A stretch of DNA of 64,000 bases, from contig NZ_CP030287.1 of NCBI RefSeq assembly GCF_003287935.1, forward strand, positions 744,001 through 808,000, written 5' to 3'. The notes beneath the pieces are model-generated. The model was not told the DNA's origin. It worked only from the letters and a program-made list of their open reading frames with translations, and did not search any database. Position numbers and translations under genes: made by a program. The DNA comes from Streptomyces sp. ICC1. GTDB lineage: Bacteria > Actinomycetota > Actinomycetes > Streptomycetales > Streptomycetaceae. Of this stretch, positions 1-8,226 are shown one piece after another. Every line of letters starts with the position of its first letter. Within the stretch, counting starts at the first letter, position 1.

Positions 1-58
1 TCGGGAGGGAGGCGCGGCGGTGCGGGGAGGGGCTTCGCGGCCCCGCCGCGGGAAGGCC

Positions 59-559
59 TCAGCGCCCTCGGCGCAGCCGCATCCCCATGAATCCGAGACC
101 CGTCCCCATCAGGGCGAACCCCGTTCCGAGGGGCCGTATGTGCGCGGCCAGATCGGCGGCGCGCTCGTTCGGCTCGGTGCCGAGCGCGCCGACCACCGCC
201 GCGGAGGGGGCCGGGGGCTCCGGTCGGGCGGGCTCGGTGCGAGGGCGCACCGGGACGGGGCGCGAGACGAGCACGGCCTCGGGGTTGGCGGGCTCGGCCG
301 CCGGCAGCCCGGGCCGCTCCCGGCCGGCTCCGGCGGCGCTTCCGGCGAGCTCCTCGAACGCCTCGCGGGCCGAACCGGCCGCATCGCCCGCATCGGCCGG
401 CGCGGAGGTACGGGCGGAGTGCCCGGCCGTCGCGTGTCCGGACGCCGCGTGTCCGGATGCCGCCCGCGCAGGCGCCGCGTGCGCGGGCGCCGAGACCAGC
501 AGCGTGGCGGTCGCCATCGCTGCCCCGGCGGTCCAGCGCAGCGCGCGGGCGTATGTCAC
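59..559 (-). CDS. Secreted Ala-rich protein with C-terminal membrane segment
   Basis: A 166-residue protein of unknown function. It begins with a clear signal peptide: charged start, hydrophobic run at about residues 10-26, and cleavage probable after AHA. A long Ala/Pro/Arg/Gly-rich low-complexity middle contains repeated ASGHA-type units at about 33-45. The C-terminus has a short Gly/Met/Leu hydrophobic segment (about 142-160) followed by RLRRGR, which looks like a sorting or anchoring tail, although no LPXTG motif is present. It lies downstream of the kinase gene on the same strand and could be co-transcribed with it. The frame is open and the G/C codon bias is normal. The function is not recognised. 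Confidence 0.6.
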   Translation of the reverse strand: MTYARALRWTAGAAMATATLLVSAPAHAAPARAASGHAASGHATAGHSARTSAPADAGDAAGSAREAFEELAGSAAGAGRERPGLPAAEPANPEAVLVSRPVPVRPRTEPARPEPPAPSAAVVGALGTEPNERAADLAAHIRPLGTGFALMGTGLGFMGMRLRRGR

Positions 560-649
560 GCACTCAGATTTGCATAACCGGACAAAACCGGCATCCCGTA
601 CGGGCTGTACGAGTACGCGGCGCGGGGCGGCGGGCGCCGCCCCGCTCTC

Positions 650-2323
650 TCACTCCGGGTCGCCCGTCGAGATCCACAGGGTGAAGGTGGTGTCCTTCGG
701 GTCGATCGCGGTGCCGCCGGCGGGCTGCTGCTCGATGATCATCCCCTCGCCGTAGACCGCCTCGTCCCGGGGCTTCTCCTCGTACTTCCAGCCGCCGGCC
801 CGGATGCACGCCTTCACCGAGACCTGGTTCAGGTACCGGAAGTCCGGCGCGGTCACCTTGTCCGCCTTGCTGGTGTACTTCGAGGGCTCCTTGCACTTCG
901 ACTCGGCGATCGTGCGCGAGAGGTCCGGACCCTTGTGCCCGGCCGGCGCCGAACCGGACGCGGAGTTCGAGGGGTTCGGGCCGGTGTTGGCCTTGTCCTT
1001 GGCGCCGCCCAGGTCCAGCGCGTAGAGCAGCCCGCCGACGGCCAGCAGCGCCACCACGACGGCGCCCACCACGACCGGGGTGTTCTTCTTCGCCGGGGCG
1101 GAGCCGCCGCCCTGCCCCTGACCGCCCTGCGGCGACACCGAGTACGGCGGCGGGGTCGCGGGCGCGCCGTACGGCTGCGGGGCCGGCGCCTGCGCCTGGT
1201 GCTGCGGGTACCCGTACGAGCCCGGCGCGGGCGTCTGCACCGGCGGCGGGGTCGGCGCGTACGCGTACGGCACCGGGGTCTGCGGAGCCTGGTACGGCTG
1301 CTGCACCGACGGCGGCGGCGCCTGGAGGGAGGAGTCCACCGGCGGGAACACGGCCGAGCCGAGCCCGGCGCCGCTGTTGGTCGGGTGCGAGCCGGGGACG
1401 ATGACCGGAGCCCCGGTGTGACCGGCGCCCGCCACCCGCGCGACCTCGTCGAGCATGGCGGCCGCCGTGGGGAAACGCTCGTTCGGGTTCTTCTTCAGGG
1501 CCCGCGCCACCAGCGCGTCCATCGCCGGGGTCACCGAGCGGTTGATGGAGGACGGCGCGACCGGGTCCTCCTGCACGTGCGCGTACGCCATGCCCAGCGC
1601 CGAGTCCGCGACGAAGGGCACCCGCCCGGTCAGCAGCTCGAAGAGCATGATGCCGACCGAGTAGAGGTCGGAGCGGGCGTCCACGGCCCGGCCGAGCGCC
1701 TGCTCGGGGGAGAGGTACTGGGGCGTGCCGACGACCATGCCGGTCTGCGTCATCGAGGTGACCCCCGACTGCATGGCCCGCGCGATGCCGAAGTCCATCA
1801 CCTTGACCACGCCGCGCCGCGTCATCATGACGTTGCCCGGCTTGATGTCGCGGTGGACCAGCCCCATCTCGTGGCTGCTCTCCAGGGCGGCCAGCACATC
1901 GGCCGTCACCTTCAGCGCCTTGTCGGCCGGCATGGCCCCGTACTGGCGCACGTCCCCGTCCAGGACGGAGCCGAGCGGCTGCCCCTCGACGTACTCCATG
2001 ACGATGTACGGCATGACCGCGCCGTCGTCCCGGCCGGTGCCGGGGAAGGTGACCACGCCCTCGCCGGTGTCGAAGACCGAGACGATGTTCGTGTGCGACA
2101 GTTTCGCTACAGCCTGCGCCTCGCGGCGGAAGCGCTCGCGGAAGGACTGCTCGCGCCCGAGCTCGCTGTGCAGCGTCTTGATCGCGACCTGCCGGTCGAG
2201 CGCGGAATCGTAGGCGAGGTAGACGGAAGCCATTCCGCCCTCACCGAGCAGATCCCTTAGCTGGTAACGGCCACCGGCCAGAGAGCCGCCCGCGTACTGG
2301 CCCTGAGTGCCGTCCTGGCTCAT
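650..2323 (-). CDS. Membrane Ser/Thr protein kinase with PASTA-like extracellular domain
   Basis: A 557-residue eukaryotic-type (Hanks/PknB-like) kinase. The kinase domain spans about residues 18-285, with a GEGGMASVY glycine loop, the VAIK lysine, catalytic HRDIKPGN, DFG in VMDFGIA, and a GTPQYLSPEQ activation segment. A Pro/Gln/Tyr-rich juxtamembrane linker (about 310-410) follows, then one membrane helix (about 418-438). The extracellular tail of about 115 residues ends in a PASTA-like fold (ending TLWIST) with two Cys. PASTA kinases sense muropeptide or lipid II and regulate cell-wall growth; that role is family knowledge. It is divergent from a second kinase gene, with a shared 229-bp intergenic promoter region. 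Confidence 0.93.
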   Translation of the reverse strand: MSQDGTQGQYAGGSLAGGRYQLRDLLGEGGMASVYLAYDSALDRQVAIKTLHSELGREQSFRERFRREAQAVAKLSHTNIVSVFDTGEGVVTFPGTGRDDGAVMPYIVMEYVEGQPLGSVLDGDVRQYGAMPADKALKVTADVLAALESSHEMGLVHRDIKPGNVMMTRRGVVKVMDFGIARAMQSGVTSMTQTGMVVGTPQYLSPEQALGRAVDARSDLYSVGIMLFELLTGRVPFVADSALGMAYAHVQEDPVAPSSINRSVTPAMDALVARALKKNPNERFPTAAAMLDEVARVAGAGHTGAPVIVPGSHPTNSGAGLGSAVFPPVDSSLQAPPPSVQQPYQAPQTPVPYAYAPTPPPVQTPAPGSYGYPQHQAQAPAPQPYGAPATPPPYSVSPQGGQGQGGGSAPAKKNTPVVVGAVVVALLAVGGLLYALDLGGAKDKANTGPNPSNSASGSAPAGHKGPDLSRTIAESKCKEPSKYTSKADKVTAPDFRYLNQVSVKACIRAGGWKYEEKPRDEAVYGEGMIIEQQPAGGTAIDPKDTTFTLWISTGDPE

Positions 2324-2552
2324 GACTGTTGCTTCCCCTCGGGATGTGTCCCTGCGCCTCTGGCCGAGCGCACGTGGCGCTCAGTCTGCCGGAGGGCACA
2401 CACACGTCAAGCCGGGTGCCCGTTCCGTGACCACAAGGCCACCCGGGGTCCTTGTCCGGACGGCGACCGGTTGCGAGGCTGTAGCGTTCGTCGGAGCACA
2501 CGACGAGGACCTACCGCTGAGCGGCGGCCGAGACAGACGACGGCGAGGACTG

Positions 2553-4115
2553 ATGGCACCCGAACCCGATGGAAGCGGCGCCGGGATGGCAGACGGTCCG
2601 GAGCACTGGGGCGCGGGCGGCCTGGTGGGAGACGGCCGTTACCGGCTGACCCACCGTCTGGGACGCGGCGGCATGGCCGAGGTGTTCGCCGCCGAGGACG
2701 TCCGGCTGGGCCGGACCGTGGCCGTCAAGCTGCTGCGCCCGGACCTCGCAGAGGACCCGGTGTCCAAGGCCCGCTTCACGCGCGAGGCGCAGTCGGTCGC
2801 CGGCCTCAACCACCATGCCGTCGTCGCCGTGTACGACTCGGGCGAGGACCGGGTCGGCCCGAGCGTCGTCCCCTACATCGTCATGGAACTGGTCGAGGGC
2901 CGCACCATCCGCGACCTGCTGATCAGCGCCGAGGCCCCGGGCCCCGAGCAGGCGCTGATCATCACCTCCGGCGTGCTCGAAGCGCTCGCGTACTCGCACC
3001 AGCACGGCATCGTGCACCGGGACATCAAGCCCGCCAACGTGATCATCACGGAGACCGGCGCGGTCAAGGTGATGGACTTCGGCATCGCGCGCGCCCTGCA
3101 CGGCGTGCAGTCGACGATGACCCAGACCGGCATGGTCATGGGCACCCCGCAGTACCTGTCGCCGGAGCAGGCTCTCGGCAAGGCCGTGGACCACCGCTCC
3201 GATCTGTACGCGACGGGCTGCCTGCTCTACGAACTCCTCGCGCTGCGGCCCCCGTTCACCGGGGAGACCCCGTTGTCGGTGGTCTACCAGCACGTCCAGG
3301 ACGCGCCGATCCCGCCCTCGCAGCTGCCGGAGGGCCACGCGATCCCGCAGGAGCTCGACGGGCTCGTCATGCGCTCGCTGGCCAAGGACCCGGACGACCG
3401 GTTCCAGAGCGCCGAGGAGATGCGCGGGCTCGTCCAGTACGCCCTGCAGATGCTGCACGACCAGGGGCCGAACTCCGGGACCTGGAGCACCGGCCCGGTC
3501 ACGATGGCGCTGCCGCACGGGCGCGGCCCCTCGCAGACCACGGCGATGCCGATGCCCGGCGGCGGCCACGGCCAGCAGCAGTACGGCGCGCACTCCTCGA
3601 CCTCGCAGTTCCAGCAGGCGATGGTGCCGCCGCTGAACCCGGACGACGGCTCGGCCTTCCCCGGCGGCGGTGGCGGCCAGGGCGGCAACGGCGGCTACGA
3701 CGGCTACGACGGGTACGACGACCGTTCCGGCGGCCGCTGGAAGCTGTGGCTGTTCGCCGTCCTCGCGGTCCTCGCGGTCGCGGGCGGCGTGGCGTACGCG
3801 GTCAACGGCCTCGGCGGCAAGGGCGGGACCTCGGACACGCCCCCGCCCGTCGTCTCCTCCTCATCGAGCAGCGGGTCGAGCAGCCCCACCCCGGAGAACA
3901 CCCCGTCGCGGACCCCGGAGACCTCGCACTCGTACGACAACTCGCCGACGCCGAGCCGCAGCAAGTACACGCCGAGCTCGTCGCCGTCCACCACCCCGTC
4001 GCCGTCGCCGACCCCCACGCCGACGCCGACCCCGAGCCCGTCGAAGACGCCGAAGCCGACGCCGACCCCGACGCCGACGCCGACCCCCGAGGGGCGCGGC
4101 GTCGACCAGGACTGA
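2553..4115 (+). CDS. Membrane Ser/Thr protein kinase with Thr/Pro/Ser-rich stalk
   Basis: A 520-residue PknB-like kinase. The ATG at 2553 is preferred over upstream in-frame codons because the protein then begins about 30 residues before the kinase domain, as is usual; the reading frame itself runs further upstream. Motifs are GRGGMAEVF, VAVK, HRDIKPANV, MDFGIA and GTPQYLSPEQ. A Gly/Gln-rich linker precedes one membrane helix at about residues 392-412. Unlike the divergent kinase it has no PASTA domain: the outer part is a low-complexity Ser then Thr-Pro repeat tail (about 425-515), probably an extended and possibly glycosylated stalk. A perfect hairpin terminator follows 25 bp after the stop. 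Confidence 0.93.
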   Translation: MAPEPDGSGAGMADGPEHWGAGGLVGDGRYRLTHRLGRGGMAEVFAAEDVRLGRTVAVKLLRPDLAEDPVSKARFTREAQSVAGLNHHAVVAVYDSGEDRVGPSVVPYIVMELVEGRTIRDLLISAEAPGPEQALIITSGVLEALAYSHQHGIVHRDIKPANVIITETGAVKVMDFGIARALHGVQSTMTQTGMVMGTPQYLSPEQALGKAVDHRSDLYATGCLLYELLALRPPFTGETPLSVVYQHVQDAPIPPSQLPEGHAIPQELDGLVMRSLAKDPDDRFQSAEEMRGLVQYALQMLHDQGPNSGTWSTGPVTMALPHGRGPSQTTAMPMPGGGHGQQQYGAHSSTSQFQQAMVPPLNPDDGSAFPGGGGGQGGNGGYDGYDGYDDRSGGRWKLWLFAVLAVLAVAGGVAYAVNGLGGKGGTSDTPPPVVSSSSSSGSSSPTPENTPSRTPETSHSYDNSPTPSRSKYTPSSSPSTTPSPSPTPTPTPTPSPSKTPKPTPTPTPTPTPEGRGVDQD

Positions 4116-4140
4116 GCCGCGCCGCTCACCCTGAGTCATG

Positions 4141-4176
4141 GAGAAAGGCCCGGCGGAATTCCGCCGGGCCTTTCTC
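4141..4176. terminator. Bidirectional rho-independent terminator
   Basis: A perfect inverted repeat with 16-bp arms, starting GAGAAAGGCCCGGCGG, around an AATT loop. The A/T-containing outer ends give a T-run on both strands. It lies between the convergent kinase and PPOX genes. Confidence 0.9.
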
Positions 4177-4194
4177 CGCTCGGGACCAAAGTCC

Positions 4195-4611
4195 TCAGAG
4201 CGCGTGCTGGTACTGCCGGTCCAGGTTCCCCGCGAGCGTGTGCACGGTGACGAGCTGGGGTTCGATGCGCATGTAGACCGGGTCGAACACCGCGCCGTCC
4301 ACGAAATGCGGACCGGGGCCGAAGAGTTCCAGTTCGGCGGTGGTGGGTTCGACGATGTTCGCGGTCCCCGTGAACTGCACCGACCACAACCGGGCCTCGG
4401 CGGTGTTGAAGTTGTCGGCGCCGTAGGAGACCACACTGCCGTTGCAGGCGTGGTGGTAGCCGAATCCGGCGTGCATTCTCAGGACTACCTTGCCGTTCAC
4501 CACGATGTGGCGGGCGACAGCGAGGAAGGGCAGCGCGCGCATGCTGGTGGCCACTCGGCCGTACGGCACCCGGCGCAGCAGTTCGGTGGCGTGGAGTTCC
4601 TCTGGGGACAT
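4195..4611 (-). CDS. Pyridoxamine 5'-phosphate oxidase-fold protein
   Basis: A 138-residue protein of the PPOX/FMN-binding split-barrel family (Pfam Pyridox_ox_2 type). The start at MSPEEL (4611) is preferred because the longer frame upstream reads through non-homologous sequence. Visible family traits are an N-terminal helix with LLRRVPYGRVAT, a strand-rich core with an LRMHAG segment, and a late HTLAGNLDRQY tail. Such proteins bind flavin, F420 or haem; the substrate cannot be read from the sequence. It is a single gene convergent with the kinase and separated from the upstream response regulator by a terminator. Confidence 0.8.
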   Translation of the reverse strand: MSPEELHATELLRRVPYGRVATSMRALPFLAVARHIVVNGKVVLRMHAGFGYHHACNGSVVSYGADNFNTAEARLWSVQFTGTANIVEPTTAELELFGPGPHFVDGAVFDPVYMRIEPQLVTVHTLAGNLDRQYQHAL

Positions 4612-4696
4612 GTCACCCACTTTCCGGTACCGACACGGTGCCGGAAAAGAGGAGCCCGCCCCGCACATCGGGGACGTTGGTCCCGAATCAAACGGA

Positions 4697-4728
4697 ACGC
4701 CCCGTGGAATGACACGGCCACGGGGCGT
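4697..4728 (-). terminator. Rho-independent terminator of the response-regulator gene
   Basis: An 11-bp perfect stem (ACGCCCCGTGG paired with CCACGGGGCGT) around a 10-nt loop, 57 bp downstream of the stop of the minus-strand response regulator. Confidence 0.75.
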
Positions 4729-4784
4729 CACGCTGCGTTGCGGGAAAGGGTGCCGATCAGCCGGTGCCGGTCAGCCGGTGCCGG

Positions 4785-5456
4785 TCAGTGCCGCTTCTCG
4801 GCCTGCAGGCGGGCCACGAACGCGGCGGCCTGGGAGCGGCGCTCCATGCCCAGCTTGGAGAGCAGGCTGGAGACGTAGTTCTTGATGGTCTTCTCGGCCA
4901 GGTGCAGGCGCTCGCCGATCACGCGGTTGGTCAGGCCCTCGCCGATCAGGTCGAGGATCTTGCGCTCCTGCTCGGTGAGGTTGGAGAGCCGGTCGTCGCC
5001 CTTGCCGTTCTTGCCGTCGCGCAGCCGCTCCAGCACGCGGGCCGTGGCGACGGGGTCCAGCAGCGACTTGCCGGCCGCGACGTCCCGTACGGCGTTGAGC
5101 AGCTCATTGCCGCGGATCGCCTTCAGCACGTAGCCCGAGGCACCGGCCATGATCGCGTCGAAGAGCGCCTCGTCATCGGCGAACGAGGTCAGCATCAGGC
5201 ACTTGATGTCCTCGTTCTGCGAGCGGACCTCGCGGCAGACCTCCACGCCGCTGCCGTCCGGCAGCCGGACGTCGAGGACGGCCACGTCGGGGCGGGTGGC
5301 GGGGATGCGGACCAGTGCGTCGGCGGCCGTCCCGGCCTCGCCGACGACCTCGATGTCGGATTCCATCGACAGCAGCTCGTGCACGCCCCGACGCACCACT
5401 TCGTGGTCGTCCAGGAGGAAAACCTTGATCTTTGCCTGACCGTCTTGTGCGCTCAT
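4785..5456 (-). CDS. LuxR/NarL-family response regulator (orphan)
   Basis: A 223-residue DevR/NarL-type regulator. The receiver domain (about 8-125) has the acidic pair in LLDDHE, phospho-Asp in [11 protein letters not shown], the T/S position in LTSF, and Lys in YVLKAI. A LuxR-type HTH (about 155-215) contains [19 protein letters not shown]. No histidine kinase gene is adjacent, so it appears to be an orphan. It is divergent from the dehydrogenase operon across a 567-bp intergenic region. The 3' end carries a 14-bp tandem duplication that repeats the TGA stop. Confidence 0.93.
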   Translation of the reverse strand: MSAQDGQAKIKVFLLDDHEVVRRGVHELLSMESDIEVVGEAGTAADALVRIPATRPDVAVLDVRLPDGSGVEVCREVRSQNEDIKCLMLTSFADDEALFDAIMAGASGYVLKAIRGNELLNAVRDVAAGKSLLDPVATARVLERLRDGKNGKGDDRLSNLTEQERKILDLIGEGLTNRVIGERLHLAEKTIKNYVSSLLSKLGMERRSQAAAFVARLQAEKRH

Positions 5457-6023
5457 CGACTACCCGTCCGAGTGGTTGTGCGTCCCCGGATGACCACCGG
5501 CGGAGACTCAGCAGAAAAGAGCCGTCCGTGTCAAGAACAGGGCTCCTTTCTGCGTCCATCCTAGCGGCGAAGTGTTCCAAGGCGCGCTTTTGCGGGCGGA
5601 GCGGGCGCAATCGGAGCAAGCAGACATGTCGCCGCCGCCGGGCCCGGCGGCGGCACCGCGCCAGCACGACGGGGCGGCGCGCACGCGTCGTACAAGGGGT
5701 CGAGGATTCAAACACTCAAACCCTTCCCTGCCGGTGAAGGCCGGGATAACGTGCCGTTGTTCCGGCCCCCTGCAAGGCTGTGACCAGTGGTTGTTCCCGC
5801 TTCCGCGGATTTACTTGGAAATCCAAGCAAAATCGCAGGTCAAACGGGGTTTCGCAGTTATGCGACGCACTGGGTAACGTGCATTGCGCAGGGCACTCGC
5901 CGGGGCACCTGTCACGCCTGAATCCCACACCCGAAGCGCACCCACCCCGTGCGCGGGCAGAGATGCAGGTGAGCCGCACTGGACCCCGGAGAACCCGGGT
6001 GCCGGACCGACGGAGGAGCAATC
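5457..6023. promoter_or_regulatory. Divergent intergenic region with palindrome upstream of the dehydrogenase operon
   Basis: 567 bp without a convincing gene, lying between the response regulator (minus) and E1alpha (plus). It contains a perfect inverted repeat CTTGGAAATCCAAG at 5815-5828, set in relatively A/T-rich sequence for this genome, which is a good operator candidate. A GGAGGA ribosome-binding site at about 6011 precedes the GTG at 6024. That the palindrome controls the operon is inference; binding by an Lrp/AsnC-type BkdR-like regulator is a guess from pathway biology. Confidence 0.5.
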
Positions 6024-7232
6024 GTGACCGTGGAGAGCACTGCCGCGCGCAAGCCGCGACGCAGCAGCGGCACCAAGCGGCCGGCCGGCGCGGCAAGCGC
6101 CGCCAAGCCCGCCGCTGCCACCGCGAAGACGCATGACGCCGAGCCCCAGCTCGTACAGCTGCTGACGCCCGAGGGCGAACGGCGCGAGGTCGCGGACCAT
6201 CCCGACATCGCCGAATTCGCACCCTACGTCGCCGACATCACCACCGAGGACCTGCGCGGTCTCTACCGCGACATGGTCATGACCCGCCGCTTCGACGGCG
6301 AGGCGACCGCCCTGCAGCGCCAGGGCGAGCTGGGCCTGTGGGCCTCGCTCCTGGGCCAGGAGGCGGCGCAGATCGGCTCCGGCCGGGCGCTGCGCGACGA
6401 CGACTACGTCTTCCCGACCTACCGCGAGCACGGCGTGGCCTGGTGCCGCGGGGTCGACCCGACGAACCTCCTCGGCATGTTCCGCGGTGTGAACCACGGT
6501 GGCTGGGACCCGACCACCAACAACTTCCACCTGTACACGATCGTCATCGGCTCCCAGACGCTGCACGCGACCGGGTACGCGATGGGCGTGGCCAAGGACG
6601 GCGCCGACTCGGCCGTCATCGCCTACTTCGGCGACGGCGCGTCCAGCCAGGGCGACGTCGCGGAAGCCTTCACCTTCTCGGCCGTCTACAACTCGCCCGT
6701 GGTGTTCTTCTGCCAGAACAACCAGTGGGCGATCTCCGAGCCCACCGAGCGCCAGATGCGCGTACCGCTCTACCAGCGCGCACAGGGCTTCGGCTTCCCG
6801 GGCGTCCGCGTGGACGGCAACGACGTACTGGCCTGCCTCGCGGTGACGCGGTGGGCGCTGGAGCGGGCCCGCCGGGGCGAGGGGCCCACGCTGGTCGAGG
6901 CGTTCACGTACCGCATGGGCGCGCACACCACCTCCGACGACCCGACGAAGTACCGGCGCGACGAGGAGACGGCGGCCTGGGAGGCCAAGGACCCGATCCT
7001 GCGCCTGAAGGCCCACCTGCTGGCCACCGGAGGCGCCGACGAGGCGTACTTCGAGCAGCTGGAGGTGGAGAGCGAGGCGCTGGGCAAGCGGGTGCGCGAG
7101 GTCGTGCGCTCGATGCCCGACCCCGACACCATGGCGATCTTCGAGAACGTCTACGCGGACGGGCACGCGCTCGTCGACGAGGAGCGCGCGCAGTTCGCCG
7201 CTTACATCGCGTCCTTCGAAGGCGGGGAGTGA
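6024..7232 (+). CDS. 2-oxoacid dehydrogenase E1 component, alpha subunit
   Basis: A 402-residue thiamine-diphosphate enzyme that decarboxylates a 2-oxoacid and passes the acyl group to lipoyl-E2. An Ala/Lys-rich N-terminal extension (1-45) is followed by the E1alpha fold. The ThDP motif runs from GDGASSQGD to the NN of CQNNQWAIS (about 199-236). A TYRMGAHTTSDDPTKYR segment contains the phosphorylation-loop region. The start is GTG with GGAGGA upstream. It is first of three genes ordered E1alpha, E1beta, E2. The order and E1alpha/E1beta split fit branched-chain oxoacid dehydrogenase (bkdABC-like), though a pyruvate-type substrate cannot be excluded. Confidence 0.93.
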   Translation: MTVESTAARKPRRSSGTKRPAGAASAAKPAAATAKTHDAEPQLVQLLTPEGERREVADHPDIAEFAPYVADITTEDLRGLYRDMVMTRRFDGEATALQRQGELGLWASLLGQEAAQIGSGRALRDDDYVFPTYREHGVAWCRGVDPTNLLGMFRGVNHGGWDPTTNNFHLYTIVIGSQTLHATGYAMGVAKDGADSAVIAYFGDGASSQGDVAEAFTFSAVYNSPVVFFCQNNQWAISEPTERQMRVPLYQRAQGFGFPGVRVDGNDVLACLAVTRWALERARRGEGPTLVEAFTYRMGAHTTSDDPTKYRRDEETAAWEAKDPILRLKAHLLATGGADEAYFEQLEVESEALGKRVREVVRSMPDPDTMAIFENVYADGHALVDEERAQFAAYIASFEGGE

Positions 7233-7237
7233 CCGTC

Positions 7238-8218
7238 ATGGCCGTACAGAAGCTCACCATCGCGAAGGCGCTCAACGACTCGCTGCGCAAGGCCCTGGAA
7301 GAGGACCCGAAGGTCCTGATCATGGGCGAGGACGTCGGCAAGCTGGGCGGCGTCTTCCGCATCACCGACGGACTGCAGAAGGACTTCGGCGAGGAGCGGG
7401 TCATCGACACCCCGCTCGCCGAGTCGGGCATCGTCGGCACCGCGATCGGCCTGGCCCTGCGCGGGTACCGGCCGGTCGTGGAGATCCAGTTCGACGGCTT
7501 CGTCTTCCCGGCGTACGACCAGATCGTCACGCAGCTCGCCAAGATGCACGCGCGCTCGCTCGGCACCATCAAGATGCCGGTCGTCATCCGCATCCCGTAC
7601 GCCGGCGGCATCGGCGCGGTCGAGCACCACTCGGAGTCTCCGGAGACGCTGTTCGCGCACGTCCCGGGCCTGAAGGTGGTCTCGCCGTCCAACGCGAGCG
7701 ACGCCTACTGGATGCTTCAGCAGGCCATCCTCAGCGACGACCCGGTGATCTTCTTCGAGCCGAAGCGGCGCTACTGGGACAAGGGCGAGGTCGATGTCGA
7801 GGCCATCCCGGACGCGCTGCACGGCGCGCGGGTGGCCCGCACCGGCACGGACATCACCCTGGCGGCCTACGGGCCGATGGTGAAGGTCTGCCTGGAGGCC
7901 GCCGCGGCCGCCGCCGAGGAGGGCAAGTCGGTGGAGGTCGTGGACCTGCGCTCGATGTCCCCGATCGACTTCGACACGCTGCAGGCCTCCGTGGAGCGCA
8001 CGCGCCGCCTCGTCGTCGTGCACGAGGCGCCGGTGTTCCTCGGCGTGGGCTCGGAGATCGCCGCCCGCATCACGGAGCGGTGCTTCTACCACCTGGAGGC
8101 GCCCGTGCTGCGGGTGGGCGGCTACCACGCCCCGTATCCGCCGGCCCGCCTGGAGGACGAGTACCTGCCGGGCCTGGACAGGGTGCTCGACGCAGTCGAC
8201 CGCTCGCTGGCGTACTGA
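7238..8218 (+). CDS. 2-oxoacid dehydrogenase E1 component, beta subunit
   Basis: A 326-residue transketolase-like subunit. ATG at 7238 lies six bases after the E1alpha stop, so translation is probably coupled. Characteristic segments are MGEDVGKLGGVFRIT, DTPLAESGIVG and EIQFDGFVFPAYDQI at the ThDP/heterotetramer interface, RIPYAGGIGAVEHHSES with the conserved His pair, and VVDLRSMSPID in the C-terminal domain. It forms the alpha2beta2 E1 with its neighbour in the cytoplasm. Confidence 0.94.
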   Translation: MAVQKLTIAKALNDSLRKALEEDPKVLIMGEDVGKLGGVFRITDGLQKDFGEERVIDTPLAESGIVGTAIGLALRGYRPVVEIQFDGFVFPAYDQIVTQLAKMHARSLGTIKMPVVIRIPYAGGIGAVEHHSESPETLFAHVPGLKVVSPSNASDAYWMLQQAILSDDPVIFFEPKRRYWDKGEVDVEAIPDALHGARVARTGTDITLAAYGPMVKVCLEAAAAAAEEGKSVEVVDLRSMSPIDFDTLQASVERTRRLVVVHEAPVFLGVGSEIAARITERCFYHLEAPVLRVGGYHAPYPPARLEDEYLPGLDRVLDAVDRSLAY

Positions 8219-8226
8219 GGAGAGCC

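Noticed and set aside
20..755. Long plus-strand reading frames opposite the first genes
   Set aside because: Arg/Gly/Pro-rich translations typical of antisense frames in high-GC DNA; the minus-strand frames have signal peptide and kinase features.
5572..5877. Possible small ORF in the gap before the dehydrogenase operon
   Set aside because: No ribosome-binding site, irregular third-position bias and no recognisable fold; the gap is better explained as a regulatory region.
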